From positions 372,001-436,000 of the forward strand of contig VZRR01002165.1 of the NCBI GenBank assembly GCA_013398015.1: a stretch of DNA of 64,000 bases, read 5' to 3'. The translations under genes and the position numbers were made by a program. The notes beneath the pieces are model-generated. The model was not told the origin of the DNA. It did not search any database and worked only from the letters and a program-made list of their open reading frames with translations. Position 1 is the first letter of the stretch. Every line of letters starts with the position of its first letter. Source of the stretch: Oreocharis arfaki (lineage: Eukaryota; Chordata; Aves; Passeriformes; Paramythiidae). Of the stretch, positions 37,309-50,984 are shown piece by piece.

Positions 37309-39774
37309 AATGCAGGAATTATGGAATAATGTTTGTTCTTTCTTTGTACGGAACAGGCTACAAAGATCTACATTCTTTCTCCTGATGCTTCACAGATTTC
37401 TCTGCTTTGATATCACTTCCAAAATTATGCCTTGATAGTCAAAGAGGAACTGCCTATGAAAGTACTAAACACTCCTAAAACATGTTAAATGCTTTGGTAA
37501 ATGGGTTCATGGAACCATGGCCACGATCATGTGGATCAAAGCCTGTGAGCCCTAAAGGCAGAAAAAACTCCACCTGAATTTGTGATACATCAACACAAAC
37601 AGAATTATCAGCGTGGAATCTAATGGGAAGAAGCAGAATTGAAACTACTCAAGCTCAAGTTTTGGAAGAGATGTAGGAAAATACCTACAAGCCTTGCTCA
37701 GAGCCTCGTGTGGGAAAATGTTCAGCACAACAAAATAACGAGTCCAGAACAAGTCACACACATCAAAACAGATTCAGCTGCAATAATTAGGTGTCAAATC
37801 TGTACTTCATTGCTCTTGATTTAAAATACTTGAGATTCCTCCCTGACAACCAAAAGCTGCAATGGTCACCTATAGCAAAGGCTGTCTTTCAACTTTCTGC
37901 CAGAAATCATTACTGAAGTGAAGAAAGGGGGACACCTAGGGTCGTGTTTAATGAAGGACAGCAACCAGAAAATGTTTTGTTGAATATTGAAAATTCCCCA
38001 TAAAATCGTAAAACTCATGAAAGGATTGCCTATAGCCAACGCATGTGTACTGTCTGGATATTAATTACTACTTCTTTCATCTAATCATGGAAGCAAAATG
38101 ACTAATCCTTATGGTGACAGGTGGACAAGAGCAGCCAAAGTGAACAGAGAACACAAGGTTTCTACGCAGAAATGACAATTATCCTCCTACAAATGAAACA
38201 AAAAAATTCCAACTTTGAAAACAAACTTTAAAGCCTTGTACTCTTACACGTTAAATTGCTGTGTCTCTCGCTTCAGTAAGCCAATTGTGCAAAGGACCAA
38301 AGCACTGCTGAGTTAACAAAATCAGAGTGAAAATTCCACAAGGGGAAGCACTACATGGGTACCATCACCCGTGTTCCAAGATAAACATTGCAATCTACAT
38401 TGATGGGCAGCAATGATGTACTCTGAGCACAGTGTCACACTACATAAACGGGTGCTTTTCCAGTGGCAGATTCAATGGTTTTGACTGAGCAACTGATTTC
38501 AGACATATGCAAGCAGAAAACAGAATAATGATGTTTGTCCAATTCTTTATGGCAGGAGTGAAAAATTCATTAATGCTTTTTGCACTCACATTTAACTGTG
38601 CATTAATCAAACTAGTCAAAACTATGCATTACTCCATGGACCAAAGAAGCCCTGAAACAAACAAGCAAAACAAACCCCTAAAACAAAAACCCTGCATACA
38701 TAAATAGCCCAAAACTCTGTCTGCTTTGGCATTTTTTCTGTAGGAGCTACAACATCAAACAAAGTGTAGGTCCATAAGCAGAAACTGAAAAGAAATAACA
38801 GCCAGCTTTGAAGCTGATCTCACATTTTTCAGCTTTACAAGGAAAAAAGACTCAATATTTATCATCCCCCAAACCATTAATGAGAATATGAGAATTACCA
38901 CATTTCCATAGTTTCCTGAAATTATCATCTTATTAGCCAGAAACCATCATTATTTACACTACAGAAGCAGCAGTTTCCCAAAATCCTTATTTGGGTCTGT
39001 GCTAAAATGCTCCATCATCACTGAATTCACATCCTGAAGAAAAATAACAGGGAAACAGACCCACACTGCTGAAGTTCCAAATCTTGTAAAAAAAATCTAT
39101 GTTAAACTTTTCCTGTTGCAATAGTCCCATTGAAAAAGAATAGGTCTACATTTGTGCGTAAAACTCACCACTTCCCTAAATATTTTCAGGGCTTAGAAAG
39201 TCACATTCTTCTGTGTTCATAATTTCATTGTTTGTATTGAGACACAAGGAAAAGGAGCAGGGAACACAACTCAGAAGTGGAATAACAGACCCGTATTTAG
39301 AGCAAACACAAACAAAAGTTCTGATTCCGTCATTTAAATATTTGATCATCTTATTAGGACAAGGTAATATTGGCATTATTCACTGTAAGCTGTCCAAGGA
39401 CACAAAGATTCCCTTGAGTCTTGATCAAAGCAAAGTCTAATGCAATTAATATTATTTATTATACTACAGAAGTGCTACATTTTCCTTTACCACCTTTATT
39501 TATAATTAGCAAGAAAATAAACTTTTGCAAATGCTGATTCCTTCCTTAACATGTATGTTCTGTTTCTGTAACCCCTTAAATAAGGGCCCTATTGCTTTCA
39601 AGGTTATGGCTGCTAAAACCAGATGGGCCTGAAATTCTCCTTCTTTCAGCTAAAATCTGATTGTAAAATAAGTTATTGCATGGAAAAGAAAACTTGAGAT
39701 ATCTTAGTAGTTCTTCTTTTAATTTCTCATAGTCCTGCAATAATCTCTAAACTATTGATCAAAGGGTTCAGCTG
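37309..39774. other. AT-rich sequence, nothing recognised
   Basis: No gene is seen. An A/C-rich patch of irregular AAAC units lies at about 38655-38695. Confidence 0.5.
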
Positions 39775-39960
39775 TGCTGGGGAGCTTTCCTGCCTGGCCA
39801 TGCAGGTGCCACTCTTGGGGTCACACTCGCACCACCCCGACTGTCACAGCCGGGACTGAAGTCCCTTCTCAGCAGTGGCTCAAGTGTCCCGACAGGTCCC
39901 CGTGCGCCCCCTCCACACCCCACAGCCAGAGCCAGACCGGGTTTCCTTAGCAGATCCACC
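39775..39960. other. Small GC/CpG-rich peak, identity unknown
   Basis: About 185 bases that are much GC-richer than the surroundings, with about seven CpG sites (for example in ACTCGCACC, CCCGACTG, GTGCGCCC and GACCGGG). A minus-strand frame of 63 codons crosses it, rich in Gly, Ala, Arg and Pro as any GC-rich frame would be. It could be a small CpG island, an exon or leader, or part of an unrecognised mobile element. No splice or initiation signals stand out. Confidence 0.3.
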
Positions 39961-42900
39961 CCAGGTTTCCCACAGCAGAGTCTCAGACCTTTGCATCCTT
40001 TAAGTAATTTTACCTAAGAGAGCCATGTTTAGATCCCAGCCTGGGTTAACCTTGAATTCTCCAGGCAGGTTTCACCTCATGAGCCATTGGCTGCTTTGGA
40101 AATAGCTCCTCTCCGAGTCTTCTACTGGGTGAATTGGCTTACTGTGAACAAATATTAATTGCAGCAGAGACAAACAGTGCTTTTCCATGTCCTGCATGAA
40201 GACTATAACAACTGAGCTGTAAAATCAGTGCTTCTCTGCTGCTCTCTAGCACAATAGATATTTAACCATTCAAACAGTGAATGAAAGAAATCAAGACACA
40301 AAAGAGGAACCATCTCAGTATTCCAGTAATTAGGTCTTTGATTGAGAACAATCAGCACCTGACGATGATGGAGATCTACAATTTTCTGTCTTAGAGCAGC
40401 AGAAAAAATCATCCAAAGCAACACCCAAACTCTGGTCACACACCAAATACCACTGAGCACTCCTTACTAAAAAAGATGCCATTCCTCAGCTCCCTTCTAA
40501 CTTGTATTGAATCGGACCTTTAGCTCTTGCAACAAATTAATTACAAAGGAGCCAGGACAGTAATCTCCTTTAAAAACTGGCTCCTAGATAATCTAATTTA
40601 ATTTCCCTGTGCTGAATTTCACAAAAACAATTGGAAAACAGCTTTCAGAAACAATTCTTGCCTTTCACATCCTTGCAATGATGCAGAACATATTTATATT
40701 TGTGGAATTTCTTTTTCCTTCAGTCTGATAAATATTTCACAATAGAATTTAAAAAGGACAAAGCTTTAAGCTCAGAATTACATGGCATTTAGAAGCAAAA
40801 GAATGCATCTAAAGAATTAAAGAATGTATGGAATGACACACTCATTTATGCTTTCTTTCTTATAGCAGAGGATTCTTCATTTGGATATGCTGCATGAAAA
40901 ATAGATCTTCTGCTCCTAGCAAAATTAAATGATACTGATACATGCATTTTTCCTGAAGTCTATTTTTGACAGACATCTATCATTCTGGTTTTTATCAAGC
41001 TTTGCACAACTAAATGTTGACAATAGAAGGAACAATTTTGATAAATATTTTTAGCTAAGGCTAGACTGTGGGGGCAGAAATCACTCAGTCATTAAATGAA
41101 TCCAGTTAACCTTGTACAGCTGCTCTAGTTCTTAGAAAATTATTAATATAAGAGATCAGGAAGGCTGTGTAAGTGAATAAGTCTATGTAGAGAACCTGGT
41201 TTATTATTTCATGACAACTATCACATTACAATATGTACTGGCTGCACAGAATTAATGAAATATGAAAATAAAATCCACATTTAACCTTGGAAAAAACCAT
41301 GAAGTTCACTGACCCGTCCCTGCAGGCAACCACCAAGTTGGGGTAGGCTGCTTTTCCTGCTTTCAACAGCTGGTCAAGCCTGATCTAAATTAAAGAGGAA
41401 TTTGAAACACAGAGGAATTATTTATTTACAGTAAGGAATGTGAATGCTGTACCAATGCTTTCACCTAAATAACAACATCAACCCAGAAGTGCCAGCTACA
41501 GATTTAAATAAGTGCATTTAATGGAAAAAATGTTATTTTTCTGAACCACACATATGTTAACTAGCACCTGTCTCCACATATACATTACCACTAACGGCAA
41601 ACATTACCAAAAACTGGAACTATATTTACAGTTACACACATTAATGCAATAAAAGTAGGCATGAGTCAAATAAAAGTGAAATAACTTCACTGCAGCTGCC
41701 AGAAGTCCAGATAACTCTGGTTGCTTGTACAAAAAAACTGAACAAGAAAGCAATGGGTCTTGAATTTTTCCCTCACTTTCCAGCCTGAATTTACCAAGCT
41801 TTCAAATCACAAGGAGGTTTAAATTTCAGCAGAAATCTTGAATGGTGCAAACTGCAAAATTCTGAAGTCCCTAAAGTGCTCTGAAAGGATTTCTTCCCAA
41901 TTCTGATATTAAAATATGTATTCACCATATAAATACCATGTATGCAAAGATGGCAGGCTGTTTAATGAAAAGGGCAACAGCCTATGGAGATGGGGATATA
42001 GATGTCTTCACAGAAAGGTTACAAAGCAAGCTATTTCCAGAGAACCCATTTATTTGCTGGAACAAATAAACAGAATTATGACTGCCAGGTATTGTATTTT
42101 CAGACATATTCCAAAATAAGAGTCCACCTAACTGGCATATTTTACACAGCCTTCTGAAATAAGATCTTTAGCACTGCAACCAAAACCCATAAGATTTTCA
42201 AGCATACACATTGTTTGTTCTGCCCCCTGAGCCATGCTATCACAGAACTCATGCATTGTTCCACTCCAGTGAGACACCAGTGGGAATCCAGCCCATCACT
42301 ACCAGCAAAAGCCATGGGCCACAGAAGCACTCCAATATTTAGAAATTCATTTGTCTCATTACTATTCACAAATGCGACAAAGAAGTTAAAAAATGAAACT
42401 GAAACGTTAAGTGCCAGAGAACAGTAGCCCAAACAATTTTAGCTTTCTGTGACTGGCAATTATAATGCAGACAATCCATGCAAGCACAGCCTTTGGCAGC
42501 ATTACAGAGGAACTCTTTAAAAGCATTAAATAGCTTAAGAGACAAGACATGGCAAAGAGGCAGGAGGCACTGGAAAGCAAGAGAGTGTTCCTCATAAAAC
42601 AGTGTCAGTTCCATCTGAAAAACAACTCTGCATGATCTCACCCACACAACAATTTGCACCTCAGTAAAAGGCAGATTACATAAATAGAGATGACTACAGC
42701 TTATTTGGGCAGAGGTAATGTATATTTAGCTATGAGCATTTAAAAGTAACTCAAATTTGATTTTGCTCAGATCGACGTTTAGCATGTGAAGAACCTTGTT
42801 CAAAGCAGTATTTGCAGGAAGAAGAAATAGAGACTCTCTCTTTGCTGCCTTCCACCTGCAAGGATCTGTACCCCATTCATGGCTGTCCCATTCTCTGGGT

Positions 42901-45900
42901 GTAGAGTTTGTGGGCACAGTATCTGCCAGAAGATAAACCCAGAACAAGTGCTCACATAAAAGCAGTGATGCAGAAAAACTTTTTGAAACTGATCTCTCTC
43001 TTCCTACACAAGATTGTTTTTGGTGTTGAGGTGTTCCACCCCAAATGTTTGTTTGGGATTTTTTTTCCTCTTTCACTGTTGCACAAATATACTATATCCT
43101 TTTAATTTATCAGTTTATTTTCTAGTGTTAATATGATATTTCTGCATGAAGGAAATTTATTGTCAAAGAAAAATAGAAAAACTTCTAAGTTCTCTAATCT
43201 CTTAGTTGACATGTGGTTAGAGATCAAAACCCATTCCACACTGGTTTGCCAATGTGGCAAAAAAAAGAGATGGATATATGACTATTTTTTCCCAAAGACA
43301 GCAACATGTTAAGTAACAAGAAACAGAAGGAAAACAGGCACCTTGATTCCTCTACATCCTCAGTATTTCAAGTCAGAATAAGAATGGACCTCTTGGATCA
43401 TTCCCCATGGTGAGAGAAAGCATTAAAATGGAATTAAGCACCTGGTAAAGAGCAGGTTTCTGTTGGTTGTTTCATGCATGCTTAGGCACCAGATCACTTT
43501 CTCACCCACCAAATACTTAAGCCTATTACTTGGAGTGAAGCCGCAAAATTGAATGATCCAAAAGGCCCCCAAAGAGATTTTACTAAAGAAGAATAGAACC
43601 ACGAGTCAAACACTGACATACTCTGTGTAGAAAAGCACAGAGGTGCTGAGATCAACCCTGTTGTCTAAATACTACTGTCATTATTGATTCCTAATCACTC
43701 CTTCCCTCGCAACATCTCAAGAATACTGTTTAAGAAGCATCCCTACACCAGGAAGTTTTGAGAGATACTGTGCTGTTAATTATTCTGATATCTTTCTTTT
43801 CATTTGGTTCAAAAATATGAAGAATCAACGTTTGCATATGCATTTTAAAGGACAAAGTCAACTGGCTTTACTTGAAAGCATGAGGAAGATTAATACTTGA
43901 AAAATTACATGGAATGGCTCTCACCTTCTCTGAAGAGATGCTTATTTTTCAGCCTCAGGACTACTTTTCTATAAAAGGAAATTGGGTCTTTAAGCCAAAT
44001 TTTGCAGCAAGATTTTATAAACATGGCAGATCCTAGGCAGAATTAATGTCTTGCATTTCACCAAGAAGACATTTGCATAATCTTTCTCAGAGATGTCAGG
44101 AATCAGGCATGTCATTTACCCTCTCCATATGGAAACTTAATTGATTTCTAGTAGCTTGATATCATTAGTCATAAAACTTTATCAATGCCATCCCAGTCTA
44201 TACCAAAGTCAGGATTAAGAAACCCCTCAAAACTTCTTGTAGGCAGTCAAGTTAAAAACAACCAAAAAATTCATTCTAAACGTGAACTTGACATCTGAAG
44301 CAGCTACTAGTCTTTGCCTAGATAATTGTTTAATCACATGGCTATAAATAGACACAAACAAACTAAACTCTAGAATTTAACAAAGACAGGAGATTTTACT
44401 TATCTCAGATTCTTCCAACCCTCCGCAGAACTCATTTGTTTCATCATATTTTTGTCGCACTCAATGCAGCCATTAGAGAGGCAGTAGAATGGGAGGGGGG
44501 CCCTGACAGAACAGCCTTGGATCTTTTATTTTTCTTGTTGCAAACTGGTTTTCTCTAATATGAGCTTAATTAGTGTCCACTCCCTAAAAATCTGTCCCAT
44601 GTCTATTATATTTCTTTCAGATCCTTGACCTAATCATCATCAGGGAGACAATTTTTTTGTTGTTGAACAAGAAAATGAACACAATTCTGCATCCACCAGA
44701 AGTTAGGCAGGTGATAATACTCAGAAGGAACTGAATGCTAGATATCTTTGATAAGCTATGCCTGTTTCAGTAAATGTTTGCAGATGGGGAAACAGGAAAA
44801 TTGCTAGACCAGAGGAAAAAAGGAATAATGTATGAGTCTCACTTGGGATACGCATTAGAAAAAAAATTCCATAAGGTTGCCACCTTTTTTAAAATGTTTC
44901 AGAAGGGCAGTGGATCAGCAGAGGTATTTTTAAAATATTCATGTTGGCTGCTCACTCCTCACTGCAGAGACAAAATCCTCCCTTGCAAGGTATTATGCAA
45001 ACTACTCAGGAAGTGGACAAGAAAAGTCCTAAAATATGTAATTAGACCTCTTTAAAATAGATTACTCCCCAGCCACTGCTGTGGTTTGCATTGCAGACAC
45101 CCCTGTTCCGTTCAGCTACGTAACATGACGGAGGACTGGAAGAGGTCAGTCCTGTGGGCAGGAGTGTCTCCAGTGACAGCAGCACCCCAAACCTCCAGGT
45201 GCCCGCAGCACTGATCACACACCCACACAAACCTGCACCCTCTTCCAGCACAAAAGGAGAAACAACGTCACAGCAAGTTTTTGTGTTAAACCTGCAGAGA
45301 TTCTGTGAGTCAACATCCAGCTTAAATACGGTCCCTGGCTTAAAACAATACATACATAAATATTAACCTTCTTTTACAGAATAAAATTTTTAAATCATAA
45401 ACTATGTGGGGACTACATGTTCAGTCTACCAGGAAAAAAACTTATTAAATTGTCATTTTAAATTAAATTATATACTGCATTATATTCCGTATACTTCAGA
45501 AAAATATATTCATAACTTTACTTACAGTTAAACTAAGTTCTCTTTAGGAATAAATTTACATTTACAGCAGCACATTAGGATCAAAGCTAAGTTACAGTAG
45601 TCAGACTTTAGATGAAATATCATTGGTAGGGATTCCATTTATAGAATAATACTTTATTATTTCTCCTATAAGCTCTTCTCAAAGGTTAGTTACTAAGAGA
45701 GGAATCAGTGTTGGAAACAAGAAAAAATACTGTAAAATATATTTATTCACACACACAAAAGAATTGAATATGTTTAGAAATATAGATATTTCCCCAGAAA
45801 CTGAAAAAGTTGCAGGCAAACTCTTACTCTTTGAAAGAAAAAAAGGTGGTTTTCAAAAAGGTTTAGAAAATAGTTAGAATTACTTCTCAGTTGAAACATA

Positions 45901-47739
45901 ATTAATCTCCTTCAGCACAATCTCATGGAAGATAACTCTTGCTGGACATGCCCATTTTCTTTCCTGGACATGTTTACAGATATAATCAATATTATATCAC
46001 ATTTAAATTAAACCAATTGCATCAAGTGGAGTAAATAGAAGTAAATACCTGGCTGAATAGCACACATCAGACTTGTTAGTGGGGAGATATGAATGAGAAG
46101 GTTTATTTCTATTTGAAGGTATTGCTCTGAATAATTTAACAATATCTGACTGCAAAAAACCCAAATCTAAATTCCATCTACGATCATGAAAAGAGTATTC
46201 GGTAACGAGAGTTTTCTGCAAGCATATTAAATGAAACAGTAATTTCTAGAGAAAAATATCTTCCAAATCGGAATGAAAGTCCTGCAGTCCCAAAAAGGAA
46301 ACCAGAATTAAGTTTAAATCCTCTAATTCCCAGGTGTATAATTTAAGGTCAGATCACCTTTCTCAGACAAATGATGGTTTATGAAGTTGATATTTGCCAG
46401 ACTTGGCAGCCTGCCAGAGGACATCACCAAAGAGGAGGCAGATTAAACCAAACCCACATTTTTGAAGAATTGGAATGTTTTGATACGATGCAAAGCTTTT
46501 CCTAACTTGTGCATTTATAGTCTGTAAGTCACAACTATGCCCAAGACATTTTCTCTGCACTAAAATTTTTATTATGCAATGTTTTTCTTCAGAAATACCA
46601 AGCATAGAATGATTAAACTGTAAGTGAGTAAACTCTAAGGAGAAACAGCAGGACTTTTAGCAACACCCAATTAAACTGCTTATGCTTCTTACACTGCTGA
46701 CTGTCCCCTCCCTACTTCCTTTGTGACCATAAGCAGATATGAGTGATAAAATGCGAGAAGTCTCCAGCACACAAAATCCTACAGGCCTGATTACACACAA
46801 CTAAAACATGAGAGCTCTAATTTAAATGGGAATAATGCAGAATCCATAGTCTCTGGCTGGGCAATAAGCCAGTTTTTTCAAATGAGCCTAAAGTCAGGGT
46901 GTTTTTCACTTTTAGCCCAAGATTCCTTTAGGAATCTGGCACCTTGCACTCCTGTGTTTCTGTACTGATGCAACAGACACCACACAATGAGTATCACAGA
47001 TGACTACTACTAGGAAGCCAATAAGATGGACATGAGAAAGGAGAAAGGCCAAACAATTCTGTTGAAAAGAGATGAAAATTTAGCAATTGCACTCTAAAAC
47101 ATCAAATTTATATTACATTAATGTGACACTGGAAAGAAGTGTTGAAAATTTTCATAATAAAACAGCACCCGAATTCACACGAGTAAAGTGTCAGTTCTAT
47201 ATTGAATATTTGAAATGAGAAGTTACTTATAAATAATGCACTAACAGTTCTGGATATGATAGTAACAAAAGCCAAACTTGAGGGAGATTTAATGTTGTAA
47301 CATTTGGTCCACTCAATTTCATTTTAGAGAGAGCTAGAAAAGACAGCTCAGAGCTCCCCATCACCCTGACTCGTCTTGGCACACAACAGCAGGTACAAGT
47401 CAGATTTCACAGGGCTAAAGAGACAAATTTTACTTCTACATTAGTGAAATGAGATTGGCTTTCCCCACTTTGTTTCACTCTTTTAGATATGATCACACCT
47501 AGAGAATAAACAGTGTTATAATAACAACTCAAACACTGAAATGCCACAGAGGCTCATGATTTCAGATGGAAGCTGTGGAGAGTTGTTTAGTTCAAGGACA
47601 TTTCACTAGAAATAATAGCAGACCAAATTCTGCCAGCCACTGTATTTTTCAATAATATTGGCAACTGGAGGCATGATTTAGCAGAAAGTTAGAGGTAAGC
47701 AAAGTCTATCGTCTGAAGATTCCTTTTTAAAATTAAATT
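39961..47739. other. AT-rich sequence, one minor GC bump
   Basis: No gene is seen in 7.8 kb. A modest GC rise with about five CpGs lies at 45060-45260 (including TACGTAACATGACGG near 45116-45130). A long low-GC part runs from about 45360 to 46000. Frames of 96 and 116 codons on the minus strand have no family features. Confidence 0.5.
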
Positions 47740-48000
47740 TGAAGTGAAAAATATACTTCATGTTCTGATTTGCATTTAAAAATTACAGTCAGCATCATTA
47801 TTAATTACAACATTTTATGGTCAAAACACTCACTTTATTCATGGTTACATCCATTTTCACTGCTCTGGAATTATTTCATATTGCAGAGTTGTTAATATTT
47901 GCTCTTCTGAAACATGGCAAATGCAGTAGAAGTTCAATAAATTATTTACATTTTTAAAGACCAAAAGCTTATTAACATTTGCCTGGAAGAGTACATCCGT
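47740..48000. promoter_or_regulatory. Possible conserved non-coding element
   Basis: A repeat-free AT-rich block with TTATTAATTACAAC near 47800, an inverted octamer ATTTGCAT near 47770 and few homopolymers. The texture is enhancer-like. This is an inference, and conservation cannot be seen from one sequence. Confidence 0.2.
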
Positions 48001-48182
48001 GCTTTGCTCTGAAGCTGAAAATGTAAATTAGCATCTTCTGGCCTGATTCTTTTCTCACTCTGTCAGTGTTGTTCTCAGTTAGAATGGTCCAGATGAGATA
48101 AATCAAGACCAGGGCTTATAAATACCTCCAAGAATAATTCCCTAACACCTTCAGAGCTCTACCTTGAACTTGGATTTTTCAG

Positions 48183-48518
48183 TTGCTGCAAAAGCAGAAC
48201 ACTGCAGACACTCACAACATCAATATTGAGAAAAAAAAAGTATCAATAATAGAAATTCCTACTTCAGGATTTCAAAGTGTAGAGGTAGCATATATACAGT
48301 GGACCTTTTTGGCTTTATTGGCAGCACAGGGGAGTACACGAGGCAGAAAGAATATGAAGATGGACCTTTTGACCCTGATGCTCCTGCTACTCTGAAGAAA
48401 GCAATAAACACACTGCTGAAATTTTTGAGGCTTTATCAGCAGCGAATGAATGTAACTGATTTAATGTCCAAAATACAGGCAGAGAGACCCTGCAGCAAAA
48501 TTAAAATATCTACACTTA
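48183..48518 (+). other. Candidate exon or retrocopy fragment, unknown
   Basis: A pyrimidine-leaning stretch ends GGATTTTTCAG with AG at 48181-48182. A donor-like GTAAGA starts at 48519. Two open plus frames cover the interval: one from 48183 to 48395 and another, more protein-like, open from 48230 to the TAA at 48533. The second contains acidic FDPDAPATLKKAI and amphipathic LLKFLRLYQQRM blocks (about 48373-48450) with codons spread evenly rather than AT-biased. An alternative acceptor AG lies at 48298-48299. I do not recognise the peptide. It may be an exon, a processed-pseudogene piece joined by a frameshift, or chance. Confidence 0.28.
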
Positions 48519-48539
48519 TTGTAAGAAGTGATTAATTCC

Positions 48540-50984
48540 ATATTCTGCCAACTTTCTCACAAAATACAAGCAAGAATCTGTGTGGAGAGTTTGGATGAGG
48601 CAGTGAGTCTGTGTAGGTGAAGACTCTTGACTGAAGCAGATAAGGAGGAAAAGAAGTTGGCAATGAGAGTAGGGTAGAAAAGAGAAAAAAAGTCAAAAAT
48701 TACAACGAAGTGTGGGAAAATGGAAGAGCTTGTTGTTTTCAACCCAGTTCCTGTTCAGTGCCTGCATCCCATCACCCCGTAGCTGAAGAGCTCTTCCTGG
48801 ATGGGACGCAATAGGAGGAAGCCAGGACACCTGCTGCTGAGCTCTAATCCTCATTACAGCAACAAAACACGCAGCAATGCCTTGTATGATGCAGGAAATA
48901 CCCCTCTCTCTTCTTTTCACCATCTTAGACTAATAGCTTGGAGCTGATTTATTTTCTTTGGATCAAATATTATTGCGCTGCACAAAGTTCAATGAGCTAT
49001 AGAATGCCCCCAGAAGAATACAGTATTACATGAATATGACAAAGTAATCTCATCTTCTCTCTGTACAAAACGGGGAATAATTTCCTGTTGACAAGAAATA
49101 TTTTACTAAACCAGAGGCATCAGACAGCAGCCTTTCATGGAGAATGGGGCTGGGGAAAACAGTTTAATAATCAGCACTTTATATGTCCTGACATGTGCTG
49201 TGTACAGCAAGCATTGAAGATGATTTATAGTCAGGAGGTACGAAAAGAATAAAGGTTTGAAATGACAGTGAAAACCAGCAGAGCTACTGGTCATTGTCAT
49301 CATGACAAAGTGGGGTTTTTTTGTTTGTTTTTTCTTTTTTACTACAAGAGAGAGATGGTGATTTCAACCTAAAAGCACTTGCTACCCTGTCATGCTGTTC
49401 AGCCTGACAAAGCTTCCTCAAAAGAGTGCACACAATGCAGATCAGATCACCTGAATGAAGAAAAACTATTGCATGACCTTTCTGGAAAGAGAAGACAGTA
49501 ATTCATTTTACTGCAGCAGCGTTAGCCAAAGGCTGACAGAGGAGCACACGGCTTTCTCTTCCCAAGTACCACTACCTGGGGCGTGCATGAACAGCAGGGA
49601 GCCAGCCCAGGATCAGCTGTCTGCCAGCATTTAACGTGGGCAAAAAAAGGCGGTTCAGCACTGGTAGATGGAAAAAAGAGATGCATTCCCTGATGTGTTT
49701 CCTGGGAAGAGGAATCTTTGTGAGGATGGGCTTTGCAACACCAAAATGCATGATGAGATCTGTTTGCTCTTTTCGAGGGAGTGACTTACTCCTTCAGCAG
49801 TCTTCACAGACTCAGAGTCCCTGATTTCCAAAGATGGATATGAGCACAAAGTGGCAAAGTGACTTTATTATTAATATCTCAAGAAAACACTTGGCCTGGC
49901 AAAGGAACCTGAGTCTTTCCTAGTGGAGCTTCACTACTGTCAGGTTTCCCCTGCTCTCCAGACATTAGGGCAACATAACTTGGATTGCCTAAACTCTACC
50001 CCCCCCCTCCTCCCCCAAATCTTTCAGCAGGAAAATACCAAAAGCCTTTAAATCTCTCATCATTCACTGGCTAAATGTCTGAAGACGGGCACACTGATAT
50101 TATATCACAGCACTTTGCCCTGGGGCCGCTCTTCATCTCACTGTTTATGCAGGGTCTGCTGGGAACATCATTCAAAAAAGGCTGTTCAGAAATGAGTATA
50201 TCGTTGTAGAGTGTGCACAAATCCAGTGATGTGTATACATTATACTCTAAAAAAGACAGGATATTGAAATATCATTCATGCACATGGTACATTATATACC
50301 AATGAGATTATTTTGGGATGCAGATGATAGCAATATGCCAGCAGAGGAATTTCACAAATGCTCAGAACAGAACTCTTAGACTTAATACTTTGCACTTAAG
50401 GTAATCTATAAGCAGTACCTTCAAAAACAGGGTAGGACCTCAGCTCAGAGTCCTTAGGCAGAAAGCTGCTTTCCTCAGTTAGATCTTGAAATAGTTGAGC
50501 AGTGAAACAAGTGCTTTAATCTCAAGTGCTAAAAGTAATTGGGACTTCCCCTTGCTGGCTGGGAATCAGCCCTATAGCCTGCCACATCATGACCTCTGAA
50601 CTCAGGCTAGAGAACTACTCCAGGGCAGAAACAGAATTTGCTTCATTATCTCTGTTCTTCACTGGGGATAGTAGAACTTTGCATCATCTTGAATATGGCT
50701 AACATTGTTGTACAGTCTCTCAAATCAGTGCTCTGGTTCCCATGAATTTATGAATATTGGCAGATTTTGGGGTTAGGATCTAAATGTACAACAGTACTAA
50801 GCAGAGATAAAAAGATGGAATTTTTTGACCATTTGGGTGAAAACCAGGTCCAGAATGGTGTAAGGCAGTTTTACAAATTACAGCAAAATGCTTTCCTTTT
50901 ATTTTTTTGTGCACATTCTGTTTTATGATTATTAAGATTTAATATATCACATCATCTAAGGTATTAGTAACAACAATTTAGAAA
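48540..50984. other. AT-rich sequence with C-run and purine patch
   Basis: No gene is seen. Bases 48590-48725 are purine-rich on the plus strand. A G4-T7 junction lies at 49312-49322, and a C9 run at 49999-50007 is followed by CTCC-rich sequence. Confidence 0.5.
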
